DNA of 64,000 bases from Desulfatibacillum alkenivorans DSM 16219 (GTDB lineage Bacteria; Desulfobacterota; Desulfobacteria; Desulfobacterales; Desulfatibacillaceae): the NCBI RefSeq assembly GCF_900142135.1, contig NZ_FQZU01000025.1:1-64000 (forward strand), written 5' to 3'. Position 1 is the first letter of the stretch, and each line of letters opens with the position of its first letter. Shown in pieces: positions 18,313 through 26,206 of this stretch. The position numbers and the translations under genes are program-made. The notes under the pieces were generated by a model. It saw only the letters and a program-made list of their open reading frames with translations, ran no database searches and had not been told where the DNA came from.

Positions 18313-19385
18313 GTTGGTTTAAAAAAAAAGATAAGGCGGAAAAAGCCCAAAAGGCGAACGAAGATAAAAATCCGGAACAAGAAGCCCCCGAAGTCAAAGC
18401 GGAGGAGCCCGCAGCCCAGCCTGAAGAGGCCGCTCCGGCCGAGGAGGATGCGCCCCCCGCTTCTTCCAGGCAGGAGGCTGGCTTTGGGGCTAAGTTAAAG
18501 GACAAGCTGGCCAAGACCCGGGACGTCCTCAACACTCCCATCGAAGATTTTTTCATTACAAAAACCGAGTTGACCGAAGACTCCCTGGAGGAGTTGGAAG
18601 AAACCCTGATCACCGCAGACATGGGCGTGAATACGGTCATGGATCTGATGGAGCCCATCACCGAAAAGGTGAACAAAAAACAGATCACCAACTCCAAGGA
18701 GTTGCGGGCCGCCCTCACGGACGCCATGCTGGACCTGATCAAGCCCGTCCATGAAAACAAGGAGCTTCCCAATAAAAAGCCCCTGGTCATCATGGTGGTG
18801 GGCGTAAACGGCGTGGGCAAAACAACCACCATCGGCAAGCTGGCCGCCAATTTCAAAAAGCAGGGCAAAAAGGTCATGCTGGTGGCGGGAGATACTTTCA
18901 GGGCCGCGGCCGTGGAGCAGTTGGAAATCTGGGCCCAGCGCACAGGCGTACAGATAGTGCGTCACAGGGATAATTCCGATCCAGCGGCGGTGGCTTATGA
19001 CGGCGTGGCAGCCGCCGAAGCCCGGGGCATGGACGTGGTGATTATCGACACGGCGGGCAGGCTCCACACCCAAGTCAACTTAATGGAAGAGTTGAAGAAA
19101 ATCCGCCGGAGCTGCCACAAAAGCCTGCCGGGATCGCCTCATGAGACCTGGCTGGTCATTGACGCCAACACCGGGCAGAACGCCGTAAGCCAGGCCAAGT
19201 TGTTCCACGAAGCAATCGGCGTGACGGGCATGGTCCTGACCAAAGTGGACGGTACGGCCAAAGGCGGCATCGTGGTTTCCATATGCCACGACATGGACGT
19301 TCCCATTCGGTATATCGGATTGGGTGAAAAAGCCGAGGATTTAAGGGAATTTGAAGCCAGGGAGTTCATCAAAGCCCTGTTTTAA
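18309..19385 (+). CDS. ftsY: Signal recognition particle receptor FtsY
   Basis: The protein has 358 residues. An acidic Ala/Glu/Pro-rich N-terminal A region (residues 1-65) precedes the NG GTPase. The N domain helices lead to G1 VVGVNGVGKTTTIGKLA, then AGDTFRAAAVEQL (G2), DTAGRLHTQ (G3), TKVDGTAKGG (G4) and the closing GLGEKAEDLREF. FtsY docks the ribosome-SRP complex at the inner membrane and recycles SRP by paired GTP hydrolysis. Translation is probably coupled to smc through the ATGA overlap. A strong terminator follows immediately. Confidence 0.97.
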   Translation: MSWFKKKDKAEKAQKANEDKNPEQEAPEVKAEEPAAQPEEAAPAEEDAPPASSRQEAGFGAKLKDKLAKTRDVLNTPIEDFFITKTELTEDSLEELEETLITADMGVNTVMDLMEPITEKVNKKQITNSKELRAALTDAMLDLIKPVHENKELPNKKPLVIMVVGVNGVGKTTTIGKLAANFKKQGKKVMLVAGDTFRAAAVEQLEIWAQRTGVQIVRHRDNSDPAAVAYDGVAAAEARGMDVVIIDTAGRLHTQVNLMEELKKIRRSCHKSLPGSPHETWLVIDANTGQNAVSQAKLFHEAIGVTGMVLTKVDGTAKGGIVVSICHDMDVPIRYIGLGEKAEDLREFEAREFIKALF

Positions 19386-19408
19386 GGCTTTTAATAGGGT
19401 TCAAAATT

Positions 19409-19436
19409 CAAAAAAGCCCGAATTTCGGGCTTTTTC
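19409..19436 (+). terminator. Rho-independent terminator after ftsY
   Basis: The arm AAAAAGCCCGAA pairs perfectly with TTCGGGCTTTTT, ending in a T run, 24 bases after the ftsY stop. Confidence 0.9.
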
Positions 19437-19448
19437 GGCATTTTGGGA

Positions 19449-19477
19449 TTGACATTAGTTTTGAATGCGTTTAAAAT
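19449..19477 (+). promoter_or_regulatory. Sigma-70-type promoter for the HU gene
   Basis: A perfect -35 TTGACA (19449-19454) and a -10 TAAAAT (19472-19477) are separated by 17 bases. It lies just after the ftsY terminator and about 80 bases before the HU start codon. Confidence 0.75.
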
Positions 19478-19555
19478 TTGCTAAATTTCCACAAGAGGTA
19501 CAGTATTTCATTAGTTCCACTTCACGTTTTCTTACTACGAAAGGGGGGAAGAAAC

Positions 19556-19828
19556 ATGACGAAGCCCGAACTGATCGAAAAGATGGCCAAAGACGCCAAA
19601 ATCACGAAAGCCCAGGCGGCCCTGGCCCTCAAGTCCTTTACCGAAGGAGTCAAAATGGCTCTTAAGAAAAAGGACGGCAAACTGACTCTGGTTGGCTTTG
19701 GCACATTTTCCAAAGTGCGCAGAAAAGCTCGCAAGGGTCGTAACCCTCAAACCGGCGAACCCATCAAAATCAAAGCTTCCAACGCAGTTAAATTCAAACC
19801 CGGCAAGGCCTTGAAAGAATCCATCTAA
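19556..19828 (+). CDS. HU family DNA-binding protein
   Basis: This 90-residue protein has the full-length HU/IHF fold. It begins TKPELIEKMAKDA and continues with GKLTLVGFGTFSKVRRKAR. The DNA-clasping arm is RKGRNPQTGEPIKIKAS with the intercalating Pro, and the protein ends in VKFKPGKALKESI. As a homodimer it bends and compacts DNA. It is more like HU than IHF. The frame is open 26 codons upstream, but an AAAGGGGGG ribosome site points to the ATG at 19556. It has its own strong promoter and a stem-loop 70 bases downstream. Confidence 0.93.
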   Translation: MTKPELIEKMAKDAKITKAQAALALKSFTEGVKMALKKKDGKLTLVGFGTFSKVRRKARKGRNPQTGEPIKIKASNAVKFKPGKALKESI

Positions 19829-19898
19829 ACAGGATTCCGCAATTTAGGCATTGCCAACCCAGAGATGTTTGCAAAAACGGCAGTATCGGTATAATCAA

Positions 19899-19934
19899 GA
19901 CAGGTGAAATGCGCATAGACGCTTTTCACCTGTC
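19899..19934 (+). terminator. Stem-loop after the HU gene (possible terminator)
   Basis: GACAGGTGAAATGCG pairs with CGCTTTTCACCTGTC (one mismatch) around a 6-base loop. No good T run follows, so termination is uncertain. The right arm overlaps a possible -35 (TTCACC at 19925-19930) whose -10 would be TATAAT at 19949-19954, upstream of the ABC permease gene. The hairpin could therefore also be an operator. Confidence 0.45.
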
Positions 19935-19996
19935 TGCATTTGGGTCTATATAATAAAAAGGCTTTGAAATCAGAAAGATGGAACCAGGGGGACGGG

Positions 19997-20863
19997 GTGG
20001 AGAATCAAGCGGAAAAAATTACGGTTGTTACGGCCGAAAGTCGCGGCCCGGCCTCCCGCCTAAATCCCGCGGCGACGGCGAAAAGCCTTTGGAACTCCCG
20101 CTGGCTGCTGACGCCCCTGGTCAAACGTCAAATGGCGGCCCGCTACAAAGGTTCACACCTGGGATTTTTGTGGACCCTTTTAAATCCTCTGGCCTTGCTT
20201 GGCATTTACACCTTTGTGTTTTCCGTAATCCTGCAAACGCGCTGGCCCCAAGGCCAAGGCTCCCACAGCGAGTTCGCCCTGGCCCTTTTCGCGGGTCTCA
20301 TTCCGTTTAACTTTTTATCCGAAACCCTTCAAGCTGCGCCAAACGCCGTCTTTTCCTACCGCACCTACATCCGGAAGACGGCTTTTCCCCTGGAAATCCT
20401 GCCATTGGCCAATTTAGGCGCGGTACTGGTCCAGTCTCTTTGCAGCCTCTGCATCCTGCTTGCAGGAACCTGGCTGATACGAGGAAGCATTCCAGGGACC
20501 GTCCTGTTGTTAGCTCTTATTTATCCGCCGATTATCCTCATGTGCACCGGCCTGGCGTGGTTCATCGCCGCTCTGGGAGTCTATTTGCGGGACACCGCCC
20601 ACATAGTGAACATCGGGCTTTTGATGCTCTTTTTTCTGACTCCGATTTTCTACCCGGTCACGGCCGTTCCGGAACCATACCGTTTTATAGCCTGGCTGAA
20701 TCCATGGTGCTTCATTACGGAATCTTTTCGCAACGCCGCGGTATGGGGCCGCCCGCCCGGTATTGGGGCCCTGTTCCTGGCGTGGATAGGGGCCATGGTT
20801 GTCTGCCAGGCAGGCTACGCATTTTTTACGGCCCGGAAAAAAGACTTTCCGGACCTGGTTTAA
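19997..20863 (+). CDS. ABC-2 type permease (polysaccharide/lipid export type)
   Basis: This 288-residue inner-membrane protein has six hydrophobic spans. The conserved amphipathic entry MAARYKGSHLGFLWTLLNPL is typical of Wzm/TagG/KpsM-type permeases, which export O-antigen, teichoic acid or capsule precursors. LTPIFYPVTAVPEPYR and LNPWCFITESFRNA are further landmarks of this group. The frame opens at a TTG at 19940, but a GTG at 19997 with AGGGGG just before it is the better start. Normally a Wzt/TagH-type ATPase gene follows; here the next genes are on the opposite strand and unrelated, so the partner must be encoded elsewhere. Confidence 0.85.
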   Translation: MENQAEKITVVTAESRGPASRLNPAATAKSLWNSRWLLTPLVKRQMAARYKGSHLGFLWTLLNPLALLGIYTFVFSVILQTRWPQGQGSHSEFALALFAGLIPFNFLSETLQAAPNAVFSYRTYIRKTAFPLEILPLANLGAVLVQSLCSLCILLAGTWLIRGSIPGTVLLLALIYPPIILMCTGLAWFIAALGVYLRDTAHIVNIGLLMLFFLTPIFYPVTAVPEPYRFIAWLNPWCFITESFRNAAVWGRPPGIGALFLAWIGAMVVCQAGYAFFTARKKDFPDLV

Positions 20864-20873
20864 TAAACGGCTC

Positions 20874-21122
20874 TTATCGCCCGGCGATTTCTCCGGTCAG
20901 GAGCTTTTTCAAGCCCTCCAAGGTGCCTTTCCAGACGGCTTCCTTGCCCGTTTCGCCCGCCATAATGGCCACGGTGATTTTTTCCTCCACGCTCACCTCA
21001 ATGGCGATCTCCTCTTCGGCGATGGTAAACACCGCTTCGCCCCATCTTTCAGCGGGAAAGCCGGTAGCTTCACAGTCGTAATCGGTTCTCATTTCCACAG
21101 ACATTCTGATGTCATCGCTCAT
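20874..21122 (-). CDS. Small conserved-looking protein of unknown function
   Basis: This 82-residue acidic protein has no signal peptide or membrane segment. The middle is a beta-rich alternation (EAVFTIAEEEIAIEVSVEEKITVAIM) followed by a helix ending LEGLKKLLTG. A GAGGGG ribosome site precedes the ATG. It is separated from the upstream SlyD-like gene by a terminator, so it should have its own promoter. No family was recognised. Confidence 0.55.
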   Translation of the reverse strand: MSDDIRMSVEMRTDYDCEATGFPAERWGEAVFTIAEEEIAIEVSVEEKITVAIMAGETGKEAVWKGTLEGLKKLLTGEIAGR

Positions 21123-21146
21123 GGTTCACCCCTCTTCATTTGGATA

Positions 21147-21173
21147 CAAAAAAGGCGGGACGTTCGCCCCGCC
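21147..21173 (-). terminator. Rho-independent terminator after the SlyD-like gene
   Basis: Read on the minus strand, GGCGGG pairs with CCCGCC around GCGAACGT and is followed by seven T residues (A run at 21147-21153 on the plus strand). Confidence 0.85.
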
Positions 21174-21208
21174 GGTTTAATCTTAGCGTGCTGTGCGCCT
21201 TGGGCCGA

Positions 21209-21604
21209 TTATCCACCGCAGCCGCACCCGCAGCCGCAGGCTTCTCCGTGTCCGCCCGCCATGGCTATGGCTTTGACGATTTCGCGGTCTTGCGCTTTCT
21301 CCACTTTGTCCACGGTGGATTTGAGGAAAAACTCGCCCTCATCGATCTGACGAAACAACGGAACGTCAATGTGCCCGAAAGTATCTTCCAATTCGGATTG
21401 ACGCAAGGGTAAAACAACGGAAGCGCCAACTTCCTTGTCCAGCAATTGGTATTCGAACGGAGTCATGCCCTCCGCAGCCACGCCGAATATAAACTCAAAA
21501 TGGCACTTGCCCGGGGTGAGATCCATATTTTCCTCGCTGGTTCCCGCCTCAAGCAATAAGGTCACTTTGCTTAGGTTGCTCACCTTGTTGTTTTCCTGGG
21601 TCAT
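21209..21604 (-). CDS. FKBP/SlyD-like protein with Cys-Gly metal-binding-type tail
   Basis: The protein has 131 residues. The central segment FEFIFGVAAEGMTPFEYQLLDKEVGASVVLPL resembles the core of the FKBP/SlyD fold (a Gly-rich loop, a Pro, an alpha helix, then a Gly turn). It then diverges, with an FGHIDVPLF stretch. The last residues, HGEACGCGCGCGG, alternate Cys and Gly after a His, like the nickel-binding tail of SlyD. A peptidyl-prolyl isomerase, chaperone or metal-handling role is plausible, but catalytic residues cannot be confirmed. A GAGGTGAGGA ribosome site supports the ATG at 21604, and a terminator follows the stop. Confidence 0.55.
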   Translation of the reverse strand: MTQENNKVSNLSKVTLLLEAGTSEENMDLTPGKCHFEFIFGVAAEGMTPFEYQLLDKEVGASVVLPLRQSELEDTFGHIDVPLFRQIDEGEFFLKSTVDKVEKAQDREIVKAIAMAGGHGEACGCGCGCGG

Positions 21605-21761
21605 GTCCTCACCTCTTGGCTACAGGTTTTTGTATTTCATAAAAATAGGACATGATAAAGGATTTGGCAATTCTTTCCTTATTCTTTCCTTATTTGTTTT
21701 AAGTAGGTCTTTAATTTGTCCGCTAAGTTGCTTACACATAAGTAATCGCGTCAAAAAGAAG

Positions 21762-21900
21762 GCTTCAAAAGAAGCTATATCCCGCAGAGACGATCAAAGC
21801 CGCAGCCGGCAACCCGGGGCGGCCCAGGCAAAAAAACATGCCTGAGCCGTCCTGCCATCATCGCTCTCCGTCATACCCGTACAGGGAGGCTGCGGGATAT
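21762..21900. other. Structured intergenic element with nested inverted repeats
   Basis: This lies in the 355-base gap between the chemoreceptor stop and the SlyD-like start. ATATCCCGCAG (21777-21787) is matched exactly by CTGCGGGATAT (21890-21900). Inside, AGAGaCGAT can pair with ATCGCTCT, and a strong hairpin joins CGGCCCAGGC (21820-21829) to GCCTGAGCCG (21840-21849) over an A-rich loop. A separate perfect hairpin, GCTTC-AAAA-GAAGC, sits at 21762-21775. The nested layout looks like a multi-branched RNA. It does not match the riboswitch classes I know (cobalamin, SAM-I, GEMM, glycine). Strand unknown: a 5' leader of the SlyD-like gene, a 3' end of the chemoreceptor mRNA, or a small RNA are all possible. 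Confidence 0.5.
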
Positions 21901-21959
21901 GAAATAAGGCCGGATAGGCGCGGCAACTTGCAGCGCCAAGCCGGGGCATGCGAACACCT

Positions 21960-24152
21960 TTATCCCCAGGCGTCGTCAGGCGCGTCCAGCATGGGAACTT
22001 CCGGCATGCTGCGGCTATCGTCTGCGGAAATGCGCGCTCTATCGCCCGAACGGCGTTGCGAATTTGTTTTAAAACGCCCGATCAGGGATTTTAAGGTGGA
22101 GGCCTGGGCCGACAGTTCCTGGGCGGAAGATGCGGTTTCCTCGGCATTTGCAGTGTTGAGCTGGGTTACCGAATCAATCTGCCCCAGAGCCTGATTGATC
22201 TGGGCCGCGCCCTGAGCCTGATCATTGGAGGCCTCGGCGATTTCCCCCGCCAGGCTGGTCACCTTTTGTATTTCGGCCAACACGACTTTCAGGATTTGCT
22301 CCGTCTCGGAGGCCACCCGGGAGCCGTCAGTCACCCGCCTGATGGAGTCTTCAATCAGTTCGGAAGTCTCGGCCGCAGCTTTGGCGCTGCGGGAAGCCAA
22401 GTTACGCACTTCCTGGGCCACTACGGCGAATCCCTTGCCGTGCTTTCCCGCCCTGGCGGCTTCCACGGCGGCGTTCAGGGCGAGCAGGTTTGTCTGAAAG
22501 GCGATGTCGTCAATGACCTTGATGATTTTTGAAATTTCGTTGCTTGCCTGTTCAATTCCGGCCATGGAAGCAACCATTTCCTCCATTTGGGAGGCGCCTT
22601 TATCCCCGGATTCACCCACGGAATGCGCGATGTTGTTAGCTTCCCGGGCGTTTTCCGCATTTTCTTTGGCCTGCTTGGCGATTTCCGACATGGAAGCCGT
22701 AATTTCCTGCAGAGAAGCCGCCTGCTCCGTCGCCCCTTGAGACAGGGATTGACTGGCCGAAGAAATCTGCCCGGCGCCCGCATGCACCTGCCCGGACGCA
22801 TTATTCACTTCGCTGGCCAGGGAATGTAACGAATCCACCATTTTCTGAGCCACAGGGCTGATGTCGTCGTGTTCATCCCGTTTCGGGAAGGAAACCGTCA
22901 AATCGCCGTTGGCCACTTCCTCCAATAGTCCCAGGAAGGCGCGCATACCGTCCACAAATCGGTTTACTGCGTTTCCCATGGCCGCCACTTCATCATGCCC
23001 CTGAATGTCAGATTTGGAACTGAGATCGCCCACTGATATCCGATCAATCAAAGCAGACGCCTTCTTGATGGGGCCTGCAATGCGGCCTGACACCCACCAC
23101 ATGACGGCCAGGGCCGCAAGCGCCAATCCCAGGCTAATTCCTGCTGCTTTATAGATGGTGTGCTTGTCCATAACCATCTTTGCGTCCGCCTGGGCGGTCA
23201 CAACGTTTTCGGGCACATTGACGTTCACGCACCAAGGAGTTTCCGTGCGCCCGATTTGAATGGGAATAAAACCGGCTATGTTTCCTTCATCTATCTCGAT
23301 ATTGCGGATTCCGTCTTTGACGTATTTGATCTCCTGTTCCCAATCTTCATGGATAGCGGCAATCTGCTTGCCAAGCAGATTCGGCTTGGCAGTCACTCCG
23401 GCAAGGGTTCCTTGGTTGCTGATTAAGGCCACCCATCCGGCGCCATTGTATAGCTGCTCCACATCATCAACAATTGCCTGAAATGCATCCAGCTTCATAT
23501 CCACGCCTGCGATGCCGTAAAACACATCATTGACGATGATTGGCACGACCATGGAAGTGAGGAGAACCGGCTTGCCGCCGATTTCGTACAGATAAGGCTC
23601 CAAAATGCATTCCCTGCCGAGTTTCTTGGGCAACTGGTAATAATCCCCAACTCCTTCCTTGTCATAATCCACCAAGGGCTCCAAGGCGATGTCTCCAGAC
23701 TCCGTCCTGTGCCAGTAGGGAATGAATCTTCCCGTGGAGTCATGTCCTTCCGTGCCGGCGTACAGATCATCCAGGCCGTCCATGGCGTCCGGCTCCCAGG
23801 CCGTGTATACCCCTAGCAGCTGGGAATTGTTGACCAAGGTTGTTTTGATAATATTGTTGATTTCATCCCTATAGATTTTTAACGGCGTTTCAGGGTCTTT
23901 GACGCCGGAAAGGATTTGCGCCAATGAACGGGCCAGGGCAAGAGATTGACTCAACTGCCCCTCTACCGTGTCAGCGAACTTATCCCCTGTGATCCCAACA
24001 TCCTTAGCGCCCCGTTGAACGGCTGCCTCACGGTCCTTGACGGCGTTTACTTGCATGTTGTAACTGAAGTAGCCCACAATAATCCCTACAAGAAACAGGA
24101 TGCACAGGCCGCTTGACAACGCGATTTTCAGTTGGATGCTTTTGATTTTCAT
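21960..24152 (-). CDS. Methyl-accepting chemotaxis protein with double-Cache-type sensor
   Basis: The protein has 730 residues. A membrane span lies at residues 9-29, then a periplasmic sensor of about 290 residues that reads like dCache_1 (YTAWEPDAMDGLDDLY, RFIPYWHR, VLLTSMVVPIIVNDVFYGIAGVDM). A second span is near residues 332-352, followed by HAMP (SGRIAGPIKKASALID) and a long signalling coiled coil. The receptor tip contains IIKVIDDIAFQTNLLALNAAVEAARAG and VAQEVRNLASRSA. The C-terminus has no NWETF-like CheR/CheB tether. The gene lies 91 bases after a periplasmic binding protein gene on the same strand, so the two may sense a common ligand. No che genes are nearby. Confidence 0.93.
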   Translation of the reverse strand: MKIKSIQLKIALSSGLCILFLVGIIVGYFSYNMQVNAVKDREAAVQRGAKDVGITGDKFADTVEGQLSQSLALARSLAQILSGVKDPETPLKIYRDEINNIIKTTLVNNSQLLGVYTAWEPDAMDGLDDLYAGTEGHDSTGRFIPYWHRTESGDIALEPLVDYDKEGVGDYYQLPKKLGRECILEPYLYEIGGKPVLLTSMVVPIIVNDVFYGIAGVDMKLDAFQAIVDDVEQLYNGAGWVALISNQGTLAGVTAKPNLLGKQIAAIHEDWEQEIKYVKDGIRNIEIDEGNIAGFIPIQIGRTETPWCVNVNVPENVVTAQADAKMVMDKHTIYKAAGISLGLALAALAVMWWVSGRIAGPIKKASALIDRISVGDLSSKSDIQGHDEVAAMGNAVNRFVDGMRAFLGLLEEVANGDLTVSFPKRDEHDDISPVAQKMVDSLHSLASEVNNASGQVHAGAGQISSASQSLSQGATEQAASLQEITASMSEIAKQAKENAENAREANNIAHSVGESGDKGASQMEEMVASMAGIEQASNEISKIIKVIDDIAFQTNLLALNAAVEAARAGKHGKGFAVVAQEVRNLASRSAKAAAETSELIEDSIRRVTDGSRVASETEQILKVVLAEIQKVTSLAGEIAEASNDQAQGAAQINQALGQIDSVTQLNTANAEETASSAQELSAQASTLKSLIGRFKTNSQRRSGDRARISADDSRSMPEVPMLDAPDDAWG

Positions 24153-24243
24153 CCTCTCTCCTCACGATTAAGCTGCGATTCCACACAGCCGGAATACGAC
24201 TTACGAATTATCAGAAACCGTGCTTTATGGAAAAACACACAAA

Positions 24244-25026
24244 TCATTCAACGCCAACCTTGCCTTCCAGACCGTGCTTCTTAAGAATGGCGTCCATTTT
24301 TCCGCTCGCCGCCAGAGAAGCGAGTCCCTTGTTGAAATCATCTTTGACGCCGGGCATATTCGGGCTGCTTTTGGAAAACGCCACATACAAGGGTTTGACT
24401 TCCAAAACCGGGGCGAGGATTTCCACCTTACCCGCAAACTTGGAAAACAATCCCTCGCTAAGCAGCATGTCGGCCACAAGCTGGTCTATGACAATCACAT
24501 CAACCTTTTTTGAAAAAAGGTTTTTCAGGTTTACCGAGTCGCTTTCCGCTTCCACCTTGGTAAGGTAATCTGCGGAATCAATTTCTTCCGTATTGATGTA
24601 ACCGGCCACCACGCCCAGTTTGAAGGGCTTCAATTCCTCCACCTTGCCTGTATATGCAAGGGAGACTTCTTTCAGTTTGGCGAGGACCAGGGCGCCTCCC
24701 GGCATGGCGTCGCTGAATTCAAAATCCTTTTCCAGGGTAGCGGAATAATACTCGGGAAAGTATCCGTCCGCTTTACCAACCTGAGCCAAACGAACCGTTT
24801 CAGTCCACTCTAAAAATACAAAGGAGGCGTCGCTGTATCCCGCCTCTTTGAAAGCCCCTTTCACCACTTCCGCAACATATCCCTGCCCGTCAATGTTTTG
24901 ACTTATGTAGGGCGGCCATTCCAGGGTGGTCAGCCGCGTTTTGAGATCCCCGGCCAATCCAATGCCCATGAGGGTTAAAAGAATTACAACAGCCAATAGC
25001 AATCGTTTAATCATATTTCCGTTCAT
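24244..25026 (-). CDS. Periplasmic amino-acid-type binding protein (SBP_bac_3 family)
   Basis: This 260-residue protein has a Sec signal peptide cleaved near GIGLAG-DL. The mature domain starts with the family pattern LTTLEWPPYISQNIDGQGYVAEVVKGAFKEAG and keeps LAQVGKADGYFPEYYS and VDVIVIDQLVADMLL. It is full length for a bilobed type II receptor. No ABC permease or ATPase is encoded beside it; the neighbour is a chemoreceptor, so a sensing role or a distant transporter is likely. AAAGGAGG about 7 bases upstream fixes the start. Confidence 0.85.
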   Translation of the reverse strand: MNGNMIKRLLLAVVILLTLMGIGLAGDLKTRLTTLEWPPYISQNIDGQGYVAEVVKGAFKEAGYSDASFVFLEWTETVRLAQVGKADGYFPEYYSATLEKDFEFSDAMPGGALVLAKLKEVSLAYTGKVEELKPFKLGVVAGYINTEEIDSADYLTKVEAESDSVNLKNLFSKKVDVIVIDQLVADMLLSEGLFSKFAGKVEILAPVLEVKPLYVAFSKSSPNMPGVKDDFNKGLASLAASGKMDAILKKHGLEGKVGVE

Positions 25027-25356
25027 GTTTCGCCTCCTTTAGGTTGTGCAAACGGACGAAGCAATCATTTGCAAACCTTGTGCCTATTTGAACAGTCTGG
25101 GCAAGGGATGCGCGACCGGTTTTCGAAGAAAAACGCACAGAGAAACAACGCTTGGACAAAACAGGATTCCGGCTTTGGAAAAAAAAGAAACATTTATTGG
25201 GCTGGTAGGCGCCTGGTCTGAATGGTAGAGGGAGAGGCGGACTGAAAAAGCAAAAAGACTTTGGCTGGAAAAATACTAATAAAAATCAAACAAAAAAACA
25301 GGCGCGGGAGTCAAATCCCTGCGCCTGTTTGTCATGGCTTCCAATTGGCGGCGGTA
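25027..25356. other. Intergenic region between binding protein and crotonase genes
   Basis: Besides the terminator at 25292-25328 and the promoter area of the binding-protein gene, I see nothing clear. A 60-codon open frame on the plus strand (25046-25228) has no ribosome site and no family resemblance. Confidence 0.4.
25292..25328 (-). terminator. Rho-independent terminator after the crotonase gene
   Basis: On the minus strand ACAGGCGCAGGGA pairs with TCCCGCGCCTGT and is followed by a run of seven T residues, 29 bases after the stop codon. Confidence 0.9.
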
Positions 25357-26163
25357 CTATTTGCCCTTGAAGTCGGGCTTGCGCTTTTCCATAAAAGCGG
25401 CGACTGCTTCCAGTACGTCCTCAGAGGGAAGCTGGGCCGCGTTTTTCTGGGCCACATAGGTCAGGCCTTGATATACGCCGTTGTCCCGGCCATGTAAAAT
25501 GACGTCCTTGACCCCTTGCACAGTCAGCGGCGCCAGACCTGCGATGTCTTCGGCAAGCTCCCTGGCTTTGGCGATCAAAGCGTCCTGATCCTCGCAAACA
25601 TGGGTGACGAATCCCATGTCCAGGGCTTCCTGAGCGCCGAAATCCCGGCCGGTAAGCGCCAGTTCACGGAATCTTCCGTGGCCGATCAAGGTGGGCATGC
25701 GCTGGAGCGTGCCCAGGTCGGCGATAATGGCGATCCGGGTTTCCCGGATGCTGAAGGTCACGTCCTTGGTGCAGATGCGTATGTCGCAAGCGCTGAGCAT
25801 ATCGATTCCGCCGCCTATGCAGTGGCTGTGAGCGGCTGCAATGACCGGCTTGCGGCATTTTTCTATAACGTTCATGCTTTCCTGCAACTCCAGCACATGG
25901 GCGCGGAGATTCTCCCGGTCGTCGGCCCCGGATCCTCCCAGCAGGGACTGGCCCGCTTCCACAAGATCCAGGCCCGCGGTAAAGGATTTGCCTTCGGCCC
26001 GAATGACGACCACGCGGACGTCCGGGTCTGCGTCCAGTTCCTTGAATATGTCGATCAGGCCGTAAAAAAAGGCATGGGTCATGGTGTTGCGCTTTTGTGG
26101 GTTATTGAGCACCAGCCAGGCGATATGCCCCTCTTTTTCAACCTTTAATATATCGTCGCTCAT
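25357..26163 (-). CDS. Enoyl-CoA hydratase/isomerase family, dienoyl-CoA isomerase-like
   Basis: This 268-residue crotonase has the oxyanion-hole segments KSFTAGLDL (near 59-67) and HSHCIGGGIDM (112-122). The next block, ACDIRICTKDVTFSIRETRI then ADLGTLQRMP, keeps the three acids of mitochondrial ECH1: Asp127, Glu141 and Asp149. That points to delta3,5-delta2,4-dienoyl-CoA isomerase activity, used to oxidise odd-positioned double bonds, rather than plain hydration. The gene follows an FMN oxidoreductase gene by 43 bases and shares its likely promoter and the palindromic operator at about 27222. A strong terminator follows, so the two form a short fatty-acid or acyl-CoA operon. Confidence 0.85.
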   Translation of the reverse strand: MSDDILKVEKEGHIAWLVLNNPQKRNTMTHAFFYGLIDIFKELDADPDVRVVVIRAEGKSFTAGLDLVEAGQSLLGGSGADDRENLRAHVLELQESMNVIEKCRKPVIAAAHSHCIGGGIDMLSACDIRICTKDVTFSIRETRIAIIADLGTLQRMPTLIGHGRFRELALTGRDFGAQEALDMGFVTHVCEDQDALIAKARELAEDIAGLAPLTVQGVKDVILHGRDNGVYQGLTYVAQKNAAQLPSEDVLEAVAAFMEKRKPDFKGK

Positions 26164-26206
26164 GCATTTCTCCTGTTTTCGCCGGCATAGCAGGCGGTTG
26201 AGCCGA

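Noticed and set aside
21777-21900. SAM-I, GEMM (c-di-GMP) or cobalamin riboswitch as an explanation of the structured element
   Set aside because: GCCGGCAACC resembles part of SAM riboswitches, but the other conserved blocks are absent. The GEMM and cobalamin cores are also missing.
25046-25228. A 60-codon plus-strand open frame
   Set aside because: No ribosome site, no family resemblance, and it lies in the promoter region of the binding-protein gene.
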